NCBI GenBank assembly: GCA_047618505.1
Contig: JBLHLB010000102.1
Location: 1 to 11,441, forward strand
Direction of reading: 5' to 3'
Length of the DNA stretch: 11,441 nt
DNA from: JBLHLB01 sp047618505
GTDB lineage: Bacteria > Planctomycetota > UBA1135 > GCA-002686595
The notes under the pieces were generated by a model. That model saw nothing but the letters and a program-made list of their open reading frames with translations. It had not been told where the DNA came from and made no database searches. Shown in pieces: positions 7,591-11,441 of the stretch; the stretch's first letter is position 1; each line of letters opens with the position of its first letter. The translations under genes and the position numbers were made by a program.

Positions 7591-8268
7591 CTAGCGAGAT
7601 GCGGCGAGGGCACCTGGATCGGTGGCCTCGGCAACCTCACCTACAGCCTCGACCAGGGGTCGCAGGGCCTCCCGAAGCGCTACGGCCAGAGATTCCGTCG
7701 CATCGATTGAGCGCCCGGAATCGTCGTGGGCAGCTGAAGTTCCAACGAGGCGACGTGCGAATCGGACCCGCCCATCAAGTGTGAGAACCGCTGACAAGAG
7801 AACGTGCCCTGGATGGCTGCTGTTGGCCGCGGCGCTGGCTTCCAGTAGCTCCACCTCAATGCGTAGTCGCGTGGGCCCCGCGTCTCCCTGGGGGGCGTTC
7901 CTTGGCACACCAAGGCCCGAGCGTCGAAGCTCATACTCGAGGGCATCGTGCACCCAGAGACCGCCATCGTTTGTCGCTAGGATCTGACCTGTAACCATCG
8001 AGCTAATTCCCCGCGAAACTCCGATGACCATGGGATATCGACGTCGATCGCTGACAGATGCAACGCTGACCATGAGGTCGCTATCCAGAGAAAGCGTGAC
8101 CGCAACAATAGGGATCTCAGTTGCCCGGGGCGGGAAGAACAACACCATCTCTCGGGGTGTTGAGCTGCAGCTCGCGAGGCTGAGGCACAGGCCCAAGAAT
8201 AGAGGAGGGACCAGCCTTGTCACCCCTGTTGCGAGGCCACAGGACGAAGATGAGATTCGCTTCAACAC
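7591..8268 (-). CDS. YajG-like lipoprotein
   Basis: 225 residues from a GTG at 8268. A basic n-region and hydrophobic core (LVPPLFLGLCLSLASC) end in a textbook lipobox LASC with Cys34, so the mature protein should be lipidated and face the periplasm. The mature part has a segment with V.DRRRYPMVIGVSRG, then 'GQILATNDGGLWVHDALEYELRRSGLGV' in pieces (a helix before a strand), then RLRIEVELLEA. This order resembles the YajG family of uncharacterised lipoproteins (D-R near the start, conserved I/V-G, then an amphipathic helix predicted to cover membrane-proximal peptides). I assign it by pattern only. It is first in a likely operon with the RNase and the barrel lipoprotein. No good ribosome binding site is seen before GTG. 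Coding is likely; the family name is tentative. Confidence 0.8.
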   Translation of the reverse strand: MLKRISSSSCGLATGVTRLVPPLFLGLCLSLASCSSTPREMVLFFPPRATEIPIVAVTLSLDSDLMVSVASVSDRRRYPMVIGVSRGISSMVTGQILATNDGGLWVHDALEYELRRSGLGVPRNAPQGDAGPTRLRIEVELLEASAAANSSHPGHVLLSAVLTLDGRVRFARRLVGTSAAHDDSGRSIDATESLAVALREALRPLVEAVGEVAEATDPGALAASR

Positions 8269-8449
8269 CTAGGCACAGTAACGGGAAGCCTTCCTCGAAG
8301 ACACACTCTCAATGGCCCAATACCATCCGTTCCAATCGGGCCAGCACCTATTTACCTTTCTAGCTCATCGGGCCCATTGGGCACCTTCAGGGGCCGAGAC
8401 GGCACAGCCACGGGCACTTGCCGCGGGCTGCCATGCCCCGGCGAGCTGA
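8269..8449. other. Intergenic region with an imperfect hairpin
   Basis: The region separates two leftward genes. Close to the stop of the 8450-8809 gene, GGC-AC-AGCC (8401-8409, with AC bulged) can pair with GGCTGCC (8426-8432), and an inner GGCA/TGCC pair supports the fold; it could be a weak terminator on the minus strand. I found no convincing promoter for the lipoprotein operon. Confidence 0.3.
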
Positions 8450-8809
8450 CTAGCGCATGGCCAAGAGTTCGACTGCCCTGAGGAGTCGCGGATCACCGGC
8501 AAGTCGGAAGGCCAGGGCCTCGGGCTCTTGGGTACGAATTGCCGTTTCGAGATCCGTCGGCATGACTCCGTGGCGGAGTTTGAAGAGAGTCAGCAGTTCC
8601 ATGCGGTCGGATTGTCGGATGGACTGACGGGCCGGCCAGCGAAGTTGATCAAGGGAGGCATTTAGTCCCTCCAGGGCCGTGATGAGACGAGCCCCATAGG
8701 GCAAATCTTGGTCCTGGGGAAACCCCTGGGAGCTCTCGGGGGCCGCCGAAAGTGGTGGCAGGGACGCGAGATGGGTAACGTGTTGGTGGCTTCGAGCTTG
8801 CATGAGCAT
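8450..8809 (-). CDS. Small hypothetical protein
   Basis: 119 residues from the ATG at 8809; an in-frame ATG at 8803 is equally possible. No Shine-Dalgarno is visible at either. I do not recognise it. From about residue 35 the chain looks like a small, mainly helical domain (ARLITALEGLNASLDQL, RMELLTLFKLRHG, DLETAIRTQEPEALAFRL, LLRAVELLAM), with a sensible mix of hydrophobic and charged residues. The first 30 residues are Ser/His/Pro-rich and less protein-like, so the true start may lie further in. No signal peptide, Cys pair or motif is seen. It may be transcribed with the leftward operon 181 bases downstream. It could be spurious. Confidence 0.5.
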   Translation of the reverse strand: MLMQARSHQHVTHLASLPPLSAAPESSQGFPQDQDLPYGARLITALEGLNASLDQLRWPARQSIRQSDRMELLTLFKLRHGVMPTDLETAIRTQEPEALAFRLAGDPRLLRAVELLAMR

Positions 8810-9118
8810 GGTGGCGGTATCTTATTCTGGGTCGCGATATGCGCGACACTTTCGGTCGATCGACCCCGGGGATTGATCCTTTATTGGGCCGTTTTCCCAG
8901 GCATTGCATTCATTCCCGGGATGGGACGGAGGTACGCCAAGGGTCGACATCGCCTTGGCAATCTCTCTGAGGATGTATACGGAGAACTACGACTTTCATT
9001 CCACTGCGTTGGGGCATCGCTGCAGTCTTACGGAGTCTTGGCTTTGCCGCTGGAGAGGCCAAGCGGGGCCCAGGCCCCCAGGGCGGACTGCGATAGGGCT
9101 GCGAGATCTGCCTGGGGA
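8810..9118. other. Intergenic region without a supported gene
   Basis: A plus-strand frame is open across this stretch (from 8708 to past 9290) and has a hydrophobic patch near 8815-8910 (FWVAICATL, LILYWAVFPGIAFIP). It overlaps the opposite-strand gene, runs into the ferredoxin leader, and shows no coding-like third-position bias or ribosome binding site, so I do not call it. The stretch should hold the promoter of the leftward gene. Confidence 0.4.
8831..8865. promoter_or_regulatory. Two adjacent palindromes, possible operators
   Basis: GTCGCG-ATATG-CGCGAC (8831-8847) is a perfect 6+6 inverted repeat, and GGTCGATCGACC (8854-8865) is a perfect 12-base palindrome 6 bases further on. Both lie 20-60 bases upstream of the start of the leftward 8450-8809 gene, next to a minus-strand TAAGAT that could serve as a -10. 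Binding by a dimeric regulator is an inference. Confidence 0.35.
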
Positions 9119-9147
9119 TTCGCATGGGGCGGTCCATCCGCTACAAT
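9119..9147 (+). promoter_or_regulatory. Candidate sigma-70 promoter of the ferredoxin gene
   Basis: TTCGCA (9119-9124; four of six to TTGACA) and TACAAT (9142-9147; five of six to TATAAT) are separated by 17 bases. Transcription would begin near 9153 and give a leader of about 140 bases before the ferredoxin ATG. Confidence 0.5.
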
Positions 9148-9157
9148 TCCGGCCCGA

Positions 9158-9226
9158 GGACCAGCCGGTCCCCTGGATTTTTTCAAGACCTTGCCGCAGG
9201 GGTCCCCGCCAATGACCGGGACTCCC
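9158..9226 (+). promoter_or_regulatory. Structured leader of the ferredoxin gene
   Basis: Just after the predicted start of transcription, GGACC-AGCC-GGTCC (9158-9171) forms a short hairpin, followed after six bases by six T's (9178-9183), like a weak intrinsic terminator. Further on, GGGGTCCC (9198-9205) can pair with GGGACTCC (near 9218-9225) with one mismatch. Together they could form an attenuator, but the stems are short. Confidence 0.25.
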
Positions 9227-9294
9227 ACGGCTACCCACTCATTCGAACCAAGGCCGATCCATTTGGTCGGACCACCAAGAGGATTTTTCCTGCC

Positions 9295-9633
9295 ATGACC
9301 TACGTCGTTGCCGAGCCCTGCGTTAAGTGCAAGTACACTGACTGCGTTGATGTTTGCCCCGTTGATTGCTTCTACGAGGGTGAGAACTTCCTCGTCATCC
9401 ATCCGGATGAGTGCATTGATTGTGGCGCCTGTGTACCTGAGTGCCCGACGGAGGCGATCTTTAGCGAGGACGACTTGCCGGATAAGTGGTCGGAGTACAC
9501 GGAGCTGAACGCCAAGTTGGCCGAGGTGTGGCCGAATATCGACGCTCAGAAGGACGCCATGGACACTGCCGAAGAGTGGAAGGAAACCGCGGAGAAGCGG
9601 GAGCACCTCTCGGAAGAGCCCTTTAGCGAGTGA
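9295..9633 (+). CDS. fdxA: 7Fe ferredoxin (3Fe-4S plus 4Fe-4S), FdxA type
   Basis: 112 residues from the ATG at 9295, with AAGAGGA 11 bases upstream. The N-terminal MTYVVAEPCVKCKYTDC and CVDVCPVDCFYEG, IHPDECIDCGACVPECP and the AEVWPNI segment are diagnostic of the Azotobacter FdI-like 7Fe ferredoxins. By their pattern, Cys9, Cys17 and Cys50 bind the 3Fe-4S cluster and Cys21, Cys40, Cys43 and Cys46 the 4Fe-4S cluster; Cys12 and Cys25 match the non-ligand cysteines. The protein carries low-potential electrons in the cytoplasm; its partner is not visible here. The tail after WPNI is about 30 residues, acidic and Lys/Glu-rich (MDTAEEWKETAEKREHL). The last 30 codons are repeated in inverted orientation 70 bases downstream. 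Own promoter and terminator suggest a monocistronic gene. Confidence 0.97.
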   Translation: MTYVVAEPCVKCKYTDCVDVCPVDCFYEGENFLVIHPDECIDCGACVPECPTEAIFSEDDLPDKWSEYTELNAKLAEVWPNIDAQKDAMDTAEEWKETAEKREHLSEEPFSE

Positions 9634-9636
9634 GAG
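9545..9636 (+). repeat. Inverted repeat, left arm (fdxA 3' end)
   Basis: Bases 9545-9599 are perfectly complementary in inverted order to 9740-9794 (55 bp). After a short diverged stretch, 9617-9636 matches 9706-9725 perfectly (20 bp). The arm covers the last 29 or so ferredoxin codons, the stop codon and three bases beyond. Confidence 0.95.
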
Positions 9637-9655
9637 TGGGGTGATGGTAGTTGGG

Positions 9656-9697
9656 AGAGCCTGGCGGCCTGAGAGGGTTGCCGGGCTCTTTGCGTTT
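9656..9697 (+). terminator. Rho-independent terminator of fdxA
   Basis: AGAGCCTGGC (9656-9665) pairs with GCCGGGCTCT (9680-9689), a 10-bp stem with one G-U pair and a 14-base loop. TTGCGTTTT follows (9689-9697), a modest T-rich tail. It starts 22 bases after the ferredoxin stop and lies in the spacer of the large inverted repeat. Confidence 0.7.
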
Positions 9698-9705
9698 TGC
9701 GGCGG

Positions 9706-9794
9706 CTCTCACTCGCTAAAGGGCTTGAGAGGGGCTCTGCGCTTCTCCGCGGTTTCCTTCCACTCTTCGGCAGTGTCCATGGCGTCCTTCTGAG
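9706..9794 (-). pseudogene. Inverted partial copy of the ferredoxin C-terminus
   Basis: Read on the minus strand, this right arm of the inverted repeat encodes QKDAMDTAEEWKETAEKR followed by RAPLKPFSE and a stop (9711-9709). The ferredoxin has the same segment followed by EHLSEEPFSE and a stop. The copy has net three bases fewer and stays in frame to the same stop. Before QKDAM the minus-strand frame has no cluster-binding Cys and no similarity to ferredoxin, so only the tail was copied, or the rest was replaced. It is either a relic of a second, oppositely oriented ferredoxin gene or a local inverted duplication. There is no start or ribosome binding site. Confidence 0.8.
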
Positions 9795-9801
9795 TTTCTG
9801 G

Positions 9802-9864
9802 CTCAACGCCTGACGGCGTTGAGGCGAGGACGGGGTTTGTGGTCTGGGGCCTCCCATTGGGGAG
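9802..9864 (+). promoter_or_regulatory. Hairpins in the leader of the S1-protein gene
   Basis: CTCAACGCC-TGAC-GGCGTTGAG (9802-9823) is a perfect 9-bp stem with a 4-base loop. Next, CTCCC (9851-9855) can pair with GGGAG (9860-9864) across ATTG. The second pair would hide GGGGAG (9859-9864), which sits 6 bases before the chosen GTG start at 9871 and is its best Shine-Dalgarno. Control of translation by this fold is an inference. Confidence 0.4.
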
Positions 9865-9870
9865 ATTGGG

Positions 9871-11157
9871 GTGGAGGTGAGGGGGGCGGCGACCTTCGGC
9901 GCCTTGGATGAGGTGCTGGGGATGAGGTGCTGGGATGAGCGGTCACTGGGGGGGCTTGAATTTTTGGGATGGGGGGGGGAGGATGGGGGCGTGGAGAAGC
10001 GGCGGAGGCATGAGATGTTGGAGGTGGTTAGGGGAGTTGTTGTCGGTGTGAGCGGGGGGGACGTGATTGTGGAGTTAGGGGTGCGGATGCAGGGGGTCCT
10101 GGGGGTGCGGTGCTTCGAGGAGCTGCCTGGACTTGGCGAGGAGTTCGATTTCACCCTGGGAGGGCGGGAGGATGGGCTGTGGGCGTTGAGTCTCGTGGAG
10201 GAGCCGAGCCTTGTGCTGTGGGAGGACTTGGAGGTGGGGAGCTTGGTGCCCTTCCAGGTTGTGAGGAGGAGGTGGGGAGGATTGGAGGGGCGGATCGGGA
10301 AACTGCATGCGTTCATGCCGGGCTCACACGGGGGTGTGGAGCGGGAAGCAGACCTGGATGGATTGCTGGGGCGGATCCTGGTTTGTGAGGTCTTGGAGGT
10401 GGATGGAGAGAGGCAGCGGGCCGTGGTTTCCAGAAGGGTGGCGAAGAAGAGGGCCAGGGAGAGTGCAGGGCAGAGAGAGGCCAGTGGGCTGCGTGCCGGA
10501 CAAGTCGTGGAGGGTCGGGTGAGTCGGGTTGAGGACTACGGAGTGTTTGTGAAGTTCGGGGCGGGCGTGGAGGGGTTGATCCACGTCTCGAACATGAGTC
10601 ACGAACGGGTGGATGATGTGGGGGCGGTCATGAAGGTTGGAGATCGGGTGGAGGCAAAAGTCCTGCAGGTGAAGCGGGGTGGGAAGCGCGTGTCCTTGGG
10701 GGTGAAACAGATGGGGGAAAATCCCTGGGTCGAATTTGGGGGCCGGGTCTCAGTTGGTGATGTGCTGGAAGGGGCGGTCGTCCGGGTTCTAGAGTTCGGG
10801 GCGTTTGTGGGCGTCGTTCCGGGCGTGGATGGGCTCTTGCCGCGGTCTGAAATGGGGCTTGGGCGGGATGAGCCTGTGAGCAGAGGCGCGCGCGTTGGGG
10901 ACAGACTTTCCCTGCGGGTTATTGCCTTGGAGGTGCAGCACCAGCGACTTTCGTTGTCGCTACTGCATGCGGATGGTGCGCGCATTGCGCCCGGAGAAGT
11001 GGGGGGGCGCTTGGACCTGGCTGCCCTGGCCGATGAGCTGGGCGCAGCGCCTCCGGGGTCGTCCCTAGGCAAACAACTGAGGCGCGCGCTCCTGCAAGGC
11101 GAGGGCACTCTCACAATCAAAGAAGACGATCAGAAGGCGTCTCAGATCGAACCTTAA
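9871..11157 (+). CDS. Four-domain S1 RNA-binding protein (ribosomal protein S1-like)
   Basis: 428 residues from the GTG at 9871, chosen because GGGGAG lies 6 bases before it; an ATG at 9922 is the fallback. Four S1 (OB-fold) repeats can be placed: ~50-109 and ~122-190 (both degenerate), ~207-278 (QVVEGRVSRVEDYGVFVKFG, then GLIHVSNMS, canonical) and ~294-365 (VLEGAVVRVLEFGAFVGVVPG, then GLLPRSEM). Proteins of this build include ribosomal protein S1 and its four-domain relatives; they bind single-stranded mRNA and aid translation initiation. E. coli S1 has six repeats and about 557 residues, so this could be a short S1 or a paralogue; I therefore give no symbol. Codon use is striking: Gly is mostly GGG, and Val/Glu/Leu codons end in G, with long G-runs, unlike the GGC-preferring neighbours. 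The bias fades after about 10,880. The C-terminal ~55 residues are a non-S1 tail ending SLGKQLRRALLQGEGTL. Confidence 0.9.
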   Translation: MEVRGAATFGALDEVLGMRCWDERSLGGLEFLGWGGEDGGVEKRRRHEMLEVVRGVVVGVSGGDVIVELGVRMQGVLGVRCFEELPGLGEEFDFTLGGREDGLWALSLVEEPSLVLWEDLEVGSLVPFQVVRRRWGGLEGRIGKLHAFMPGSHGGVEREADLDGLLGRILVCEVLEVDGERQRAVVSRRVAKKRARESAGQREASGLRAGQVVEGRVSRVEDYGVFVKFGAGVEGLIHVSNMSHERVDDVGAVMKVGDRVEAKVLQVKRGGKRVSLGVKQMGENPWVEFGGRVSVGDVLEGAVVRVLEFGAFVGVVPGVDGLLPRSEMGLGRDEPVSRGARVGDRLSLRVIALEVQHQRLSLSLLHADGARIAPGEVGGRLDLAALADELGAAPPGSSLGKQLRRALLQGEGTLTIKEDDQKASQIEP

Positions 11158-11441
11158 AACGAGTGCCAGTGGGCCAACAAAAGGGAAGCACCCGTCGAAC
11201 CAGGCGCAGGCGAAGATTGCGTTACCCAGGGCGTCCGCATCCTCGCAACCGGGGCGAACTAGGTCGACCACAGGAGCCACGCCGCCCTTCGTCAATGCGA
11301 GCGTGCACGGGAGACCTGAAGTTGGGGGAGGTGCCACAACTTCATGCACACACCGTTGCGGGAGCGATCGCTAACCGCGCGGGTTCAGGCCTGTCGCACT
11401 ACCGTAGCTCGGCCGTGACTCCGCAATAGCAAGATGCTCCC
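11158..11441. other. No gene supported at the right edge
   Basis: Two overlapping frames are open here: plus 11163-11429 (Arg/Pro-rich, starting MPVGQQKGSTRR) and minus 11349-11065 (Val/Ala/Leu-rich, running back into the S1 gene). Neither has a convincing ribosome binding site, codon bias or known motif. A hairpin TGAAGTTG/CAACTTCA (11318-11325 with 11338-11345, 12-base loop) is present without a T-run. This could be the leader of a gene beyond the window. Confidence 0.4.

Noticed and set aside
8708..9298. Plus-strand open frame (196 codons) with a hydrophobic patch, before the ferredoxin
   Set aside because: It overlaps a better minus-strand candidate and the ferredoxin promoter and leader, has no ribosome binding site, and its second half is composition-driven Pro/Ala/Arg sequence.
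9545..9794. Inverted repeat as the ends of an insertion sequence
   Set aside because: The 69-base spacer holds only a terminator, no transposase; the left arm is native ferredoxin coding sequence and no target-site duplication is seen.
9546..10316. Long minus-strand open frame (256 codons) opposite the S1 gene and ferredoxin tail
   Set aside because: Its product is Ser/Pro/Arg/His-rich low complexity, the expected shadow of a G-rich gene, and it is not in the frame that encodes the inverted ferredoxin tail.
11065..11349. Minus-strand frame (94 codons) at the right edge
   Set aside because: It overlaps the end of the S1 gene, has no Shine-Dalgarno and no recognisable motif, and its codon use is unremarkable.
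11163..11429. Arg-rich plus-strand frame considered as ribosomal protein L32
   Set aside because: The basic N-terminus is suggestive, but the Cys-X2-Cys zinc pairs of L32 are absent in this frame and no single frameshift restores them.

Overview
The window looks like ordinary chromosome from a G+C-rich (about 60% by eye) Gram-negative-type bacterium. Two lipoprotein-type signal peptides, a beta-barrel-like envelope protein, a large exported sulfatase-like enzyme, and several GTG/TTG starts fit a Planctomycetota- or Myxococcota-like lineage. That placement is an inference from gene style, not from a marker gene. I see no rRNA, tRNA, CRISPR array, transposase or phage gene.

Layout. (1) 1-1341, plus: the 3' part of a long coiled-coil protein with an Ala/Lys-rich histone-H1-like tail and a C-terminal helix-hairpin-helix domain. 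(2) 1385-3880, minus: a large membrane-anchored or exported alkaline-phosphatase-superfamily (sulfatase-fold) enzyme with Thr at the usual formylglycine position. (3) 4146-5051, plus: an unrecognised protein made of two copies of a ~61-residue module joined by a His/Gly-rich linker, followed by a very strong hairpin. (4) 8268-5126, minus: a likely operon of a YajG-like lipoprotein, an RNase II/R-family exoribonuclease without the usual N-terminal cold-shock domains, and a small barrel-like lipoprotein whose probable TTG start overlaps the RNase stop codon. A further small hypothetical gene (8450-8809, minus) lies upstream. (5) 9295-9633, plus: a 7Fe ferredoxin (FdxA type) with a candidate sigma-70 promoter and its own terminator. 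(6) 9706-9794: an inverted partial copy of the ferredoxin 3' end. (7) 9871-11157, plus: a four-domain S1 RNA-binding protein with extremely G-rich codon use. The last 284 bases hold no gene I can support.

Two themes stand out. RNA metabolism appears twice (RNase R-like and S1 protein), and the envelope appears three times (sulfatase-like enzyme and two lipoproteins). The most unusual items are the inverted ferredoxin-tail duplication, which places sequence complementary to the fdxA mRNA tail just ahead of the S1 gene, and the two-module His-rich protein.
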